From Chlorobaculum sp. (GTDB lineage Bacteria; Bacteroidota; Chlorobiia; Chlorobiales; Chlorobiaceae), in NCBI GenBank assembly GCA_013334655.1, contig JAAXXD010000011.1, positions 1-46,928 of the forward strand: a stretch of 46,928 nt of DNA. Reading direction: 5' to 3'. Shown here in pieces: positions 6,963-15,882 of this stretch (its first letter is position 1; each line of letters begins with the position of its first letter). Made by a program: the position numbers and the translations under genes. Below the pieces are notes generated by a model that was not told the DNA's origin, made no database searches, and saw only the letters and a list, made by a program, of their open reading frames with translations.

Positions 6963-7190
6963 TTATTTCTTGGGGGCAATTGCCGAGGAGATGCCCTGCA
7001 GCGCCTGATTCAGAGCATTGATGGCATTGCCGGCAATATCGACAGATATCTTGTTGACCGTTTTGAAAACATCGATAGAGGTGTTCATAACGTTCGTGAC
7101 CATGTCCACGGACACCTGACTCATTTTTCCAACGGAATCGGCAAGGTTGTTGACTCCTGATGCGATTTGATTTACCGGTTCGTTTGCCAT
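6963..7190 (-). CDS. Small chlorosome envelope protein (CsmB/CsmF type)
   Basis: This 75-residue protein has no cysteine and few charged residues. It has a long amphipathic stretch with repeating small and aliphatic residues (VNQIASGVNNLADSVGKMSQ) and the C-terminus SSAIAPKK. Size, composition and ending fit the CsmB/CsmF family of chlorosome envelope proteins, which insert in the lipid monolayer around the bacteriochlorophyll aggregates. I cannot separate CsmB from CsmF by eye. The gene stands alone on the minus strand, faces the chlorosome ferredoxin gene and has its own strong terminator, as expected for an abundant protein. Confidence 0.75.
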   Translation of the reverse strand: MANEPVNQIASGVNNLADSVGKMSQVSVDMVTNVMNTSIDVFKTVNKISVDIAGNAINALNQALQGISSAIAPKK

Positions 7191-7714
7191 AGTTGTTTTT
7201 GATTTTAATTGTAAGATAACTGCGAATGCTTACAAAATTTACATGATTTTATTCCAAAAATCCAGCCAGAGGGCTGTTTTTTTGCAAACGTAGCGCAGAA
7301 ATTTACGACCTTTCAAACTGTTTTTCGTTCGGGTATTTTGAGCTATCGCTTTTTAATGCAATGCTTTGGTGTTAGCTTGATGGGGGCAAAGCGTTTTTCA
7401 TGGATCTGTGCAGCCGACCGGGAATAAGGGGCAAGCTCTCCATACAGATATTGAGTAGTGGTATATGCATGAAAGAATTGAAAGATTATTGGGCGTCTGA
7501 AGAAAAAAGTCATCTTTTTGACATGAAATAGATATCTCATGCGCAATACATGTCGAGTTAATGGGGAGTGCACCCCGAAATATCGGGGTTATGCGACCAG
7601 ATTGAGCATAACCGGCAGCCTGGATTGCTACGTCGCTGCGCTCTTCACATAGACAGATGCCTGGCGGCAAACCTGTCGTTGCCCTGACGCCGCAAATTAT
7701 TAAAGAGTGGTATT
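7191..7714. other. Intergenic region with a REP-like fragment
   Basis: No gene is seen. The part near 7200-7300 should hold the promoter of the CsmB/CsmF-type gene. A short palindrome, CACCCCGAAATATCGGGGTTA, lies near 7570-7590. A REP-like fragment (TGGATTGCTACGTCGCTGCGC) lies at 7621-7641. Small frames in this stretch look like chance. Confidence 0.5.
7618..7652. repeat. REP-like element C (partial)
   Basis: TGGATTGCTACGTCGCTGCGCTC matches one arm of elements B and D. The expected CGCAATGACG end has degenerated. Confidence 0.5.
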
Positions 7715-9154
7715 TTACCCCCGCAAAATCTCCACCACCTTCTCTTCGAGACCGGAAAGCGTCTCGGCGAGGTCGGGGCGGCAGAGCACCCTGAACTTTT
7801 TGGTGTAGCGCTCGAACGAGAGGATGAAATCCGAGCGGAACACCGATTCGCGGAAATCGTCAAAGCTGACGAAACCGCTTGCCGCCGTCGCGCCCGCAAG
7901 ATGCCGGTGCTCGCTTTTGGTTGGCCAGACGCGCAGTTCGCGGAAATCGTCGTAGTCGAAGACATCCTTCGAGGCGGGCGCGTCGATCAGCACCTCATGG
8001 CCCGCGAGCCTTTGGCCAGTCTTTTTTCCGACCAGATCGCAGATTTCCTGCTCCTTCTCCTTGCGTCGCCGGTGATCTGCGCTGTAGGCGAACCAGACCG
8101 GATCGACTTCCATCTCCGGGCCGGTGTAAGGGCGAATAGTCAGCGCCCGTTTGTAGACGCGGCGCTCCTGGATCGCGTCGAGCAGCTCCGCCGCTGGCAG
8201 GTCGAGGCCGCGAATCGCCCGCTCCAGTTCGTAAAGCACCCGGTCGTCGGCGTTGAAGTAGAAGAGTTCGCGCAGTGAGGCGGCGGGCAGTCGGCCATCG
8301 TCGGCGACCTCCTGCAACAGGCGCCGGAGCATCGCCGCGAAGGCGCGGCTCGTGTGGTGCCAGTAGACGTTGCGCATCATCATGTACTTGGCGAAGAGCA
8401 GGCTTTCGAGCGGCGCGATCCCTTTTTCGGTGATCGCCAGCCGCTGGCGCTCCGGGTCGGGTACGAAGGACTCGATGAGCCGCTCGATGTCGATGCTGCC
8501 GTACGGAATGTTGCAGTGGTGCGCGTCGCGCATGAGGTAGTCCATCTTGTCGGGGTCGAGCGTGCCGCTGACCAGTTTGCCGAGCGGATGCGACGTCTTG
8601 CCCGCGATGATCGAGGTTACGGCGTCGGGATCGACCTGCCAGTCGTTGCGCAGAATCTCCGCGATGGAGGGCATTTCGTTGTGCTCCTCGTTGAGGAACT
8701 GCGCGGTCAGCGATTCGTGGTGCGCGAATACCGCATCATCAGCGCCCGCCGGGGTGATCTCCTCCAGCACATGTGCGTGCGGATAGTGGCCGATGTCGTG
8801 CAAGAGGCAGGTGGCAAGCAGCGTGCGGCAGGTCTGGTCGTCGAACTGCAACCGCTCGTCCTGCAATGCAAGCGCGAGAGGGTTGCTCACCATCCGCTGC
8901 AAAATCATTTTCATCAGGTGATAGACGCCAATCGAGTGCTCGAAGCGGGTATGGTTTGCGCCGGGATAGACCTGCTGCGCGAACGAGAGCTGCCGGATGC
9001 CTTTGAGCCGCAGGAATGACGGATGGGCGAGGATTTTCTTGAGCGGCGCACTCAGCGGAATGTGGCCCCAGATGGGAATGCGGATGAATCCGCCTTCGGA
9101 ACGGAACAGAAACGACTCGGCGATCATGATGCAGGGGATGGTTATCGGATGCAT
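7715..9154 (-). CDS. HD-domain phosphohydrolase (COG1078/SAMHD1-like)
   Basis: This 479-residue metal-dependent phosphohydrolase has an HD domain with H73 (HTRFEHSIGVYHL), the H119-D120 pair (LLHDIGHYPHAHVLE) and a later Asp in LDPDKMDYLMRDAHH. The long C-terminal part fits the COG1078 family, related to dGTPases and SAMHD1 dNTP hydrolases. Nucleotide hydrolysis is likely but the substrate is uncertain. An internal start at Met10 (9127) is possible, since residues 1-9 look unconserved and neither start has a clear ribosome-binding site. A vestige of the 3' end of a second copy lies at 4346-4426. Confidence 0.85.
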   Translation of the reverse strand: MHPITIPCIMIAESFLFRSEGGFIRIPIWGHIPLSAPLKKILAHPSFLRLKGIRQLSFAQQVYPGANHTRFEHSIGVYHLMKMILQRMVSNPLALALQDERLQFDDQTCRTLLATCLLHDIGHYPHAHVLEEITPAGADDAVFAHHESLTAQFLNEEHNEMPSIAEILRNDWQVDPDAVTSIIAGKTSHPLGKLVSGTLDPDKMDYLMRDAHHCNIPYGSIDIERLIESFVPDPERQRLAITEKGIAPLESLLFAKYMMMRNVYWHHTSRAFAAMLRRLLQEVADDGRLPAASLRELFYFNADDRVLYELERAIRGLDLPAAELLDAIQERRVYKRALTIRPYTGPEMEVDPVWFAYSADHRRRKEKEQEICDLVGKKTGQRLAGHEVLIDAPASKDVFDYDDFRELRVWPTKSEHRHLAGATAASGFVSFDDFRESVFRSDFILSFERYTKKFRVLCRPDLAETLSGLEEKVVEILRG

Positions 9155-9194
9155 CTCAAGATACGCAGTGGATTCCGGGAGGAGAAAATCAGGA

Positions 9195-9230
9195 ACAAAA
9201 AAAAGCCGCAGTTTGTCGCTACGGCTTTAC
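9195..9230 (-). terminator. Terminator of the RRM protein gene
   Basis: On the minus strand AAAGCCGTAG and the partner CTGCGGCTTT form a hairpin followed by a run of T residues. It is located 24 bases after the RRM gene. Confidence 0.8.
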
Positions 9231-9253
9231 ATGGTCTGTCTATGGGACGCGGA

Positions 9254-9526
9254 TCAGTACCTGGCGCGGGGAGCCGGGCGATCTTCGCGCGGTTTGGCCT
9301 CGTTTACCCTGATTTTTCTTCCTTTCAGGTCGCTTTCGTTCAGCTTGGAGATCGCCTCGTTGGCTTCGGCATCGTTGGGCATTTCAACAAAACCAAACCC
9401 TTTCGAGCGGCCGGTGAACTTGTCGATGATGACGTTCGACTTGGAAACGGTTCCAAACTCGCCGAACGCAGCGCTCAGTTCTGCTTCAGAGATATCGTAA
9501 TTGAGATTGCCGATGTAGATATTCAT
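9254..9526 (-). CDS. RRM-domain RNA-binding protein
   Basis: This 90-residue protein consists of a single RNA recognition motif with RNP2 IYIGNL (3-8) and RNP1 KGFGFVEM (42-49). A short Arg/Pro-rich tail (PREDRPAPRARY) follows. Such small RRM proteins occur in cyanobacteria and several other bacterial groups. Some are cold-induced and act on mRNA, but no target can be read here. The gene is monocistronic, with its own terminator and about 150 bases of upstream sequence. Confidence 0.92.
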   Translation of the reverse strand: MNIYIGNLNYDISEAELSAAFGEFGTVSKSNVIIDKFTGRSKGFGFVEMPNDAEANEAISKLNESDLKGRKIRVNEAKPREDRPAPRARY

Positions 9527-9678
9527 GTTTGTTCAAGGTCTTAGTGCTTTGAGATGTAGAGAATAGCTGCCAAATAATCAAAAGCACAAATCACTTGAAA
9601 GCCTCTGGCCCAACCGTTGTCCAGAAATCTGATATTACTCTTTATTGTTTGAACATACAAATTTTGGCGACATGAGAT

Positions 9679-11181
9679 TCACGCGCCGCCATACTGCCGC
9701 TCCTTCAGATGCAGGGCGCAGACCTTCCGGAAATGGTGGCCGTAAATGGCGAGCGTGACGGCCAGAGGCAGCGCCTGCTGGCGATTGATGGCCGTCCAGG
9801 CGAGCATCCGCCAGTACTGGAAGCGCTCCCGTCCGATGACGCCGAGTATGACCGTCGAGCGCAGGAAGGCCATGAGCTGGCTCATCCTGAAACGGCTTTT
9901 GAGTTTCGGAGCCTGGTACTCTTTCAGCAGCGTGCGGATGCGCTGGTAGTAAAATTTTGGAGCGTAGAGGTGGTTCATCATCTCGCGGTAGCCTTTGCGC
10001 AGGATTTCGGGATCCATCACCGGCACGATATTGGTGTTGCTGTCGGCGTTGTCGCCGCTCGAATGGGGAAGCAGCCGTCCTTCGCCCTTCAGGCGCTCGT
10101 AGAGCTTCGTGCCCGGCAGGGCTTGCAGGATGCCGACCATCGCGGTGACGATGCCGCTCTTCTGGATGAACTCGATCTGCTTCTGGAAGATCGACGGTGT
10201 ATCGCTGTCGAAGCCGACGATGAATCCTCCCTGCACCTCGATGCCCGCGTGCTGGATTCGGCGGACGTTAGCGAGCATGTCGCGGGAGGTGTTGTGCTGC
10301 TTGCCGCAGGCCTGCAACGCCGAGACTTCCGGCGTTTCGATGCCGATGAACACCTGGTTGAATCCCGCCTGAACCATCATATCCATCAACTCGTCATCGT
10401 CGGCCAGGTTGATTGAACACTCCGTGTAGAACTTGTTGGTCACGCCGTTCGACTGCCGCCATTCGATCAGCGCGGGCAGCAGCTCCTTTTTCAGGTACGA
10501 GCGGTGAGCGATGAAGTTGTCATCGACGAAAAAGATGCTGTCCTGCCAGTTATGTTGCCGGAGACCGTCCAACTCGGCGATGATCTGCGCGCTCGATTTG
10601 GTGCGGATTTTGTGGCCGAACAGGGTGGTGACGTTGCAGAAGTCGCAGCGATACGGGCAGCCGCGCGAGAACTGGATGGCCATCGAGGCGTACTTTTTCA
10701 TGTCGAGCAACCCCCACTCCGGCACCGGCGTAAGCGCCATCTCAGGGAATTCCGTCGCGGTATAGAATCGCTCAGGAACGCCATTTTCGAGGTCGGCGAT
10801 AAAGCGTGGCAGGGTGACTTCCGCCTCGTTCAAGACGAAGTAATCGACTTCGGGGAACTCCGCATAACCGGTCGTGAAGAGCGGGCCTCCGGCAACGACC
10901 GGAATCGCCGCCGCCTTGCATCGCGCGATCACCTCGCGAGCGGACTCCTGCTGCACGCCCATGGCGCTCACGAACGCGATATCCGCCCAAGCAAGATCAT
11001 CGCCATGAAGCGGACGGAGGTTGAGGTCAACCAGGCGGCGCTGCCACGACGGCGGCAGCATCGACGCCACGGTCAGCAGACCGAGCGGCGGCAGCGATGC
11101 TTTTTTCTTGACGAACTTGAGGGCGTGCTTGAAACTCCAGAAGGTGTCCGGAAATTCCGGATAGAGAAGAAGAATATTCAT
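9679..11181 (-). CDS. B12-binding radical SAM protein (DUF4070-type, BchQ/BchR/HpnP-like)
   Basis: This 500-residue protein has an N-terminal cobalamin-binding-like domain (residues about 1-140, SLPPLGLLTVASMLP and VVAGGP). The radical SAM core has the CxxxCxxC cluster motif at C175, C179 and C182 (RGCPYRCDFCNVT). The helical C-terminal region is of the DUF4070 type. This architecture is shared by the bacteriochlorophyll methylases BchQ and BchR of green sulfur bacteria and by hopanoid methylases such as HpnP. A methyl transfer to an unactivated carbon is therefore the most likely reaction. Which pigment or lipid is modified cannot be decided here. The start is supported by GGAGG ten bases upstream. 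The gene is alone, between the RRM gene and lptB. Confidence 0.82.
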   Translation of the reverse strand: MNILLLYPEFPDTFWSFKHALKFVKKKASLPPLGLLTVASMLPPSWQRRLVDLNLRPLHGDDLAWADIAFVSAMGVQQESAREVIARCKAAAIPVVAGGPLFTTGYAEFPEVDYFVLNEAEVTLPRFIADLENGVPERFYTATEFPEMALTPVPEWGLLDMKKYASMAIQFSRGCPYRCDFCNVTTLFGHKIRTKSSAQIIAELDGLRQHNWQDSIFFVDDNFIAHRSYLKKELLPALIEWRQSNGVTNKFYTECSINLADDDELMDMMVQAGFNQVFIGIETPEVSALQACGKQHNTSRDMLANVRRIQHAGIEVQGGFIVGFDSDTPSIFQKQIEFIQKSGIVTAMVGILQALPGTKLYERLKGEGRLLPHSSGDNADSNTNIVPVMDPEILRKGYREMMNHLYAPKFYYQRIRTLLKEYQAPKLKSRFRMSQLMAFLRSTVILGVIGRERFQYWRMLAWTAINRQQALPLAVTLAIYGHHFRKVCALHLKERQYGGA

Positions 11182-11324
11182 CGGATTATTGCCTCCGGCA
11201 ATAAACGGGTCTTATACATCTGAGCAGCATGAAAAAAACGGCAAGTCTTTATTATAACTTTGCGGTATCCCTCATAGTTTCAGAATAATCAGTCTGTGCG
11301 TCCATATGTTCGTTTCCTGGCCGC

Positions 11325-12059
11325 TCAATAGCGGTCGAGCGTGAACTTTTCGCCGAGGTAAAGCTTGCGGGCTTCGGCGTTTTCGGCGATTTGTTGGGGC
11401 GTGCCCTGCATGAAGATGCTGCCGTCGAAGAGCAGGTAGGCGTGATCGGTGATCGAGAGCGTTTCGTGCACGTTGTGGTCGGTTATGAGCACGCCGATGT
11501 TGCGCTTGACGAGCCCTTCGACGATTTGCTGGATGTCCTCGACGGCGATGGGATCGACGCCTGCGAAAGGTTCGTCGAGCAGGATGAAGCGCGGATCGAG
11601 CGCAAGGGCGCGGGCGATCTCCGTCCGCCGCCGTTCGCCGCCCGACAGCGAATAGCCCATGCTCTTGCGGATGTGGGCGATGCTCAGGTCTTCGAGCATT
11701 TTGTCGGTCTTCTCCTGCCGCTCGTTTTTCGAGAGCGAGGTGAATTCGAGCACGCCGAGGATATTCTCCTCGACGGTCAGCTTCCGGAACACCGACGCCT
11801 CTTGCGGCAGATAGCCAATTCCTTTCCGCGCCCGCTTGTACATCGGGAGGTCGGTGATCTCCTCCTGGTCGAGCAGCACCTGGCCCGCATCAGGTTTCAC
11901 CAGCCCCACGATCATATAGAACGTGGTGGTCTTGCCCGCGCCGTTCGGGCCGAGCAGCCCCACGATTTCGCCCTGCTTGACTTCGAGGGTCGAGCTTTTG
12001 ACCACCTCGCGCTTGTTGTAAACCTTCTTCAGATTTTTACAGCTCAGTATCGAACCCAT
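11325..12059 (-). CDS. lptB: LPS transport ABC ATPase LptB
   Basis: This 244-residue ABC ATPase powers lipopolysaccharide extraction from the inner membrane together with LptF/LptG. It shows Walker [10 protein letters not shown], the Q-loop region [15 protein letters not shown] typical of LptB, the signature LSGGERRR, Walker [14 protein letters not shown] and the H-loop TDHNVHE. The ATG at 12059 gives the usual family length of about 240. An in-frame ATG further upstream would add residues foreign to the family. No other lpt gene is adjacent. Confidence 0.93.
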   Translation of the reverse strand: MGSILSCKNLKKVYNKREVVKSSTLEVKQGEIVGLLGPNGAGKTTTFYMIVGLVKPDAGQVLLDQEEITDLPMYKRARKGIGYLPQEASVFRKLTVEENILGVLEFTSLSKNERQEKTDKMLEDLSIAHIRKSMGYSLSGGERRRTEIARALALDPRFILLDEPFAGVDPIAVEDIQQIVEGLVKRNIGVLITDHNVHETLSITDHAYLLFDGSIFMQGTPQQIAENAEARKLYLGEKFTLDRY

Positions 12060-12739
12060 AACATGCACGTCAATAATTTGATTCACTCGGGAGCGTTTCG
12101 CCGGAACTGTCCTTTTAGCGAAGAACGGCAGGCTCAATATAACCATGATCCAGAACTTTATAATGTTACGTGGTGGATAGAACTATTGTAGATGACAGTC
12201 CCGTCTGCTTCCAGCGGCAAGGGCAAGAATCAGATGCCACGCGGTGCAAGGAGTTTGGTGAACTGAACAAAGCCGGAGACAAGCGACGGTTGCGCAATCC
12301 AGAGAAAATGCGTGAACATGAAGCGGTCGATGTGAATAAGCCGATGGCCTTCGACAGTAAGCGGGATTGAAAAAAATGTTCCGTGCTTTCAAGCAGGTCA
12401 GCCGTGCTGATGAGGTGATTTTTTTTGATCAGACGAATAGGAGCGAGAGGGTTGGTTAGACTCCGTTGTCCCAATTTCAAAGTTTCTTCAAAGATATTTC
12501 GATGACGCACTTATCTATATGCGCTAAAATGAACGAGATCATTAAGTGCTTGATAACAATGGTTTGTCTATTTGTATGATAATATTACAGTATATTATAT
12601 ATACAGTTTCAGGGATTATTCAAAGAGGATTCTATGCTGCAATGGGAAACTAATAATGACTTTAAATTTATTATATAAAGGCAAATGCCATTGTTTACGA
12701 TGTTTTGCTAAGATTCTACTGTTTTTTTGTATTTTTGCC
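12060..12739. other. Intergenic region before the Tad locus
   Basis: There is no convincing gene in about 680 bases. The right half is very AT-rich (runs such as AATATTACAGTATATTATATAT near 12582-12603). The left end carries the lptB upstream region. Small frames on both strands lack protein-like character. Confidence 0.5.
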
Positions 12740-12768
12740 TTGACTTTACATCCGTAAATCATTATTTT
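12740..12768 (+). promoter_or_regulatory. Candidate sigma-70 promoter for flp
   Basis: TTGACT (12740-12745) and TATTTT (12763-12768) are separated by 17 bases, about 160 bases before the flp start codon. An imperfect inverted repeat follows at 12795-12825 (AGTGGT...ACCACT with an inner TAGTA...TACTA). It could be an operator or a leader hairpin. Predicted from sequence only. Confidence 0.35.
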
Positions 12769-12930
12769 TCTGTTGTGGTTACAGAATTTTAATGAGTGGT
12801 AGTAGCCATAATTACTATAACCACTGTGGTGACGAGCACATAAATCTCCTTGGGTTGGATTCATTGAGTTCAAAAAAAGAGGGTTTTGTGGGAGTGACTT
12901 TTAAATAAATTTCATCGGGAGGGAATTTTC

Positions 12931-13134
12931 ATGCTTACTCTGATTCTTACCATCAAGGTTCTTGTCGAAGCGACACTGAACAAGTACTTCGGTCTTAAAT
13001 CGCAGAAAGGCGTCACCATTATGGAGTATGCCTTGATTGCTGCTCTGATTTCTCTCGCTGCGATCTTGATTCTGCCCAATGTCGGTACTCAGATCACTGC
13101 TATTTATCAGCAAATCCTTGACGCGCTTTCGTAA
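12931..13134 (+). CDS. flp: Flp/Fap-type IVb pilin
   Basis: This 67-residue prepilin is the main subunit of the Tad pilus. The leader ends at Gly27, followed by the processing motif G/VTIMEY with Glu32 (+5) and Tyr33. After it comes the hydrophobic helix ALIAALISLAAILILP. The mature pilin would be 40 residues. GGGAGG lies upstream as ribosome-binding site (12918-12923). It is the first gene of the Tad locus and the only pilin gene seen. A strong hairpin follows, so it is probably transcribed more than the downstream genes. Confidence 0.92.
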   Translation: MLTLILTIKVLVEATLNKYFGLKSQKGVTIMEYALIAALISLAAILILPNVGTQITAIYQQILDALS

Positions 13135-13155
13135 TTTTTGAGGGCGTCCATATTG

Positions 13156-13204
13156 ACTGCCATCGTCTTCGGTTAACGGCGATGGCAGTTGATTGATTTT
13201 TTTT
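13156..13204 (+). terminator. Hairpin with T-run between flp and cpaB
   Basis: A perfect 10-base inverted repeat, ACTGCCATCG (13156-13165) and CGATGGCAGT (13180-13189), is followed after a few bases by an eight-base T run. It fits an intrinsic terminator or attenuator giving partial read-through into the assembly genes. Confidence 0.75.
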
Positions 13205-13268
13205 TGAATGTCAAGTGCTGGTAAAGGTTCAAGGTAATGTTCTTGAAAACTTTTAGACGACCTGAACA

Positions 13269-14087
13269 GTGAAAGTACCAGTTTATGCAGCTGTCGCGCT
13301 TACTTTAGGCGCTTTGGTGTCATTAGCAGTTGGTCGCATGATGAATGATGCCAAATCTTCAGCAGGACCCAAGATCGTGGTTGTCGAACAGCCCATCGAA
13401 GCCGGCAAACCTGTCAAAGCCAATCAAATCAAGGTTATTGACTTGCCGCCCGGTACGACACCTCCCCAGGCGGTATCCACACGGGCCAATGATGTGGTGG
13501 GTCGAATTGCGCGTGAATCCATGATACCAGGCGAGCCAGTGCTGATTGGTAAATTGGCCCCAATAAACGCGACTGGCGGTTTATCCTCGATCATTCCAGA
13601 AGGGAAGCGCGCAATTACAGTTAAAGTCAACGAGGAGATTGCTGTTGCCGGATTTGCTCTGCCGGGAAGCTATGTAGATGTTTTGGTTAGTGGTAAAGAT
13701 GAAAATAATCAGTATTTCTCTCGAACAGTCCTGTCACGTGTCAAAGTACTGGCTATCGCCCAGGACACCGCGGCTGATCCCAGTAAACCTAAAGTAGTAA
13801 ACGCTGTAACCCTCGAGCTTACGCCGCGCGAATCCGAAACGCTCGACCTGGCCCGAAGCATTGGTGAGCTTGCTTTTGTCTTGCGTAACGAACTCGATAC
13901 AACCGAAGTGATCTCACCAGGCGTACGTATGCCTGATATTATTTCTCCACAGTTGTCCAGTGCTACCCCACTTTTGCCGACTACGCAAGCAGTTTCGCCT
14001 GTTCGCGCGAAAGCTGTGCTAACCCGTCAAAGCAACGGCCCAGAAGAAATCCGTGGCACAAGCCACGATCATGCAGACAAACCTTAG
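13269..14087 (+). CDS. cpaB: Tad pilus assembly protein CpaB/RcpC
   Basis: This 272-residue protein has an N-terminal membrane anchor (about 5-22). A SAF-like domain follows (KIVVVEQPIEAGKPVKANQI, then PPGTTPPQAV), and then the RcpC region with EGKRAITVKVNEEIAVAGF and PGSYVDVLVSG. CpaB/RcpC is a periplasmic partner of the secretin in Tad systems. The start is a GTG at 13269, without a strong ribosome-binding site. The gene is placed between flp and the secretin gene, as in most Tad loci. Confidence 0.9.
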   Translation: MKVPVYAAVALTLGALVSLAVGRMMNDAKSSAGPKIVVVEQPIEAGKPVKANQIKVIDLPPGTTPPQAVSTRANDVVGRIARESMIPGEPVLIGKLAPINATGGLSSIIPEGKRAITVKVNEEIAVAGFALPGSYVDVLVSGKDENNQYFSRTVLSRVKVLAIAQDTAADPSKPKVVNAVTLELTPRESETLDLARSIGELAFVLRNELDTTEVISPGVRMPDIISPQLSSATPLLPTTQAVSPVRAKAVLTRQSNGPEEIRGTSHDHADKP

Positions 14088-14092
14088 CCAAC

Positions 14093-15871
14093 ATGCACAT
14101 GAAAAAGCCATGCCTGATGCGTTTCGCGTGCGGGATATTTACGTTTGTTGCGCTTACTGGCACCCAACCCGTGCTCGCTAATACTGTTCCTTCGACCTCT
14201 GGCGTCACACTTATGGATGCAAACTCACTTCCATTAGTTTTTTGTGCTGCGCCGGTGGTCACAAAGCCATCGACAGCTGTCGCTTCACCTGAGGTTTCAA
14301 CGCCCTCGACAACTGTCGTCATGCCCGTGGAGTCAAAGCCATCAAGTGTTGTCGCCACTCCGGTTGCCAAAAAGGCCTCTCGCTTGACTTCTGATACTGT
14401 ACCAGTAACCAAAAAGTCCACTTCTCGCTCGATCTCAGAAAAACCACGTGTCGACGCGAAAAAGAATTCTCGTTTGAGTGGCGGTTACATTCCTTTGGGC
14501 GCCATAACCTCGCCATCGATCTATCGCGTGCCTCTGGGCGAATCCAGGGTTTACCGGTTTGCGCAACCCATCAAACGCATTGCCGTCGGCGACCCAAAAG
14601 TGGCCGATTATATCCTGCTGAACCCCAACGAAATCTATCTGCTGGGTAAACAACTGGGTTCAACCAATCTCTCTCTATGGGACCAGCAAGGCAATCTGAT
14701 CTCTGCGCCGGTTCAGGTCAGCCGGAGCATAGCCACTCTGCAAGATTTTCTGAAAACTCTTTTTCCAGCGGAGAACGACATTCATATTCTCGCCCTTGGG
14801 CATGCTTTGGTACTGTCAGGCTCTGTGTCTGATGCCCTGGTTGCAGAGAGCGTTTCCCGCTTGGTGACATCTTATCTGGGCGGAGCAGTTCCGGGGGGCA
14901 ATCCGGAATCTGCCCTTATCGGTAGTGACTCTTCTGCATTGAAAGGTATCATTGGCGAGAACAATAAGGTTTCTACACCTGTCTCTGTGAGCACGAGAAC
15001 GAGCATCACCTCTGGCGAGGCCAAAGTGTCATCTGCGGTTGCTGACAGCACGCGAGGCGTGGTCAATCTTCTCAAGATTCGCAATTCGCAGCAAGTCCAG
15101 CTCGAAGTCTGCATTGCCCAGGTGTCGAGGGATATGATTGAATCTATGGGCGTCAGCTTCTTAAAGGCCTCAGGTGATCTTCGGGGAGGCACCCTTTTGT
15201 CAGGGGTTGTCAGCAGCGCGACACTGAATAACGTCTTGCGGTTTTTTCCTGGTAATGCCAATGCTGCACAAGTGGTAGCAGATCATAAACCCTCGTTGTT
15301 CAGGGTCCTGGCTGATCCCACTATTGTCACCCTGAGTGGCAAAGAGGGATATTTTCTGGTTGGAGGCAAAGTGTTTGTGCCCGTCGGGATCGATCGCCTC
15401 ACAGGGGACATTCGCTACGAAGCAGAAATCTATGGCGTTGGGTTACGCTTTAAGCCTATCGTGCTAGATGGCAGTCGTATTTCGCTTAAGGTTGTTGCCG
15501 AGTTTTCCGAGCCTGAAACAGGAATAATTCTTGCGGGAACTGCAACAAATTGGCCCGCCTTTAGACTTAGTACCGTTTCAACCCACGTTGAGATGGGGGA
15601 AGGTGAGAACCTTGTTATTGGCGGACTCAAACTCGACAAGTTAGTCAATACGATTGAGTCGGTACCCTTGCTGGGTAAAATTCCCATCCTTGGCGCTCTT
15701 TTCCGCGACGCAAAGAAGAAAGGGGAGAAGTCAGAACTCATGATCATTGTGCGACCCACATTGGTCAACGGTAGCATAACCTCGCCAAAGCTGCCCACGG
15801 ACAAGTATCTTCCGCCTACAGATAAGGAGCTTTTCCTCGATGGAAAGCTTTATGGCGAAGAAAAGAAGTGA
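14093..15871 (+). CDS. cpaC: Tad pilus secretin CpaC/RcpA
   Basis: This 592-residue outer-membrane channel protein begins with a signal peptide (cleavage likely near PVLA-N30). Then comes a Ser/Thr/Pro-rich linker with three imperfect 13-residue repeats (55-94). The pilus N-terminal domain (about 143-210, VYRFAQPIKRIAVGDPKVAD) is next, and the secretin domain (about 335-565) ends with VIGGLKLDKLVNTIESVPLLGKIPILGALF in pieces typical of secretins. It forms the pore through which the Flp pilus exits. The linker is longer than usual for the family. An ATG at 14099 is an equally possible start. Confidence 0.92.
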   Translation: MHMKKPCLMRFACGIFTFVALTGTQPVLANTVPSTSGVTLMDANSLPLVFCAAPVVTKPSTAVASPEVSTPSTTVVMPVESKPSSVVATPVAKKASRLTSDTVPVTKKSTSRSISEKPRVDAKKNSRLSGGYIPLGAITSPSIYRVPLGESRVYRFAQPIKRIAVGDPKVADYILLNPNEIYLLGKQLGSTNLSLWDQQGNLISAPVQVSRSIATLQDFLKTLFPAENDIHILALGHALVLSGSVSDALVAESVSRLVTSYLGGAVPGGNPESALIGSDSSALKGIIGENNKVSTPVSVSTRTSITSGEAKVSSAVADSTRGVVNLLKIRNSQQVQLEVCIAQVSRDMIESMGVSFLKASGDLRGGTLLSGVVSSATLNNVLRFFPGNANAAQVVADHKPSLFRVLADPTIVTLSGKEGYFLVGGKVFVPVGIDRLTGDIRYEAEIYGVGLRFKPIVLDGSRISLKVVAEFSEPETGIILAGTATNWPAFRLSTVSTHVEMGEGENLVIGGLKLDKLVNTIESVPLLGKIPILGALFRDAKKKGEKSELMIIVRPTLVNGSITSPKLPTDKYLPPTDKELFLDGKLYGEEKK

Positions 15872-15882
15872 CAAGGTTTGTC

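Noticed and set aside
8354-9019. 221-codon plus-strand frame inside the HD gene
   Set aside because: Antisense to the HD phosphohydrolase, with no motif or start signal.
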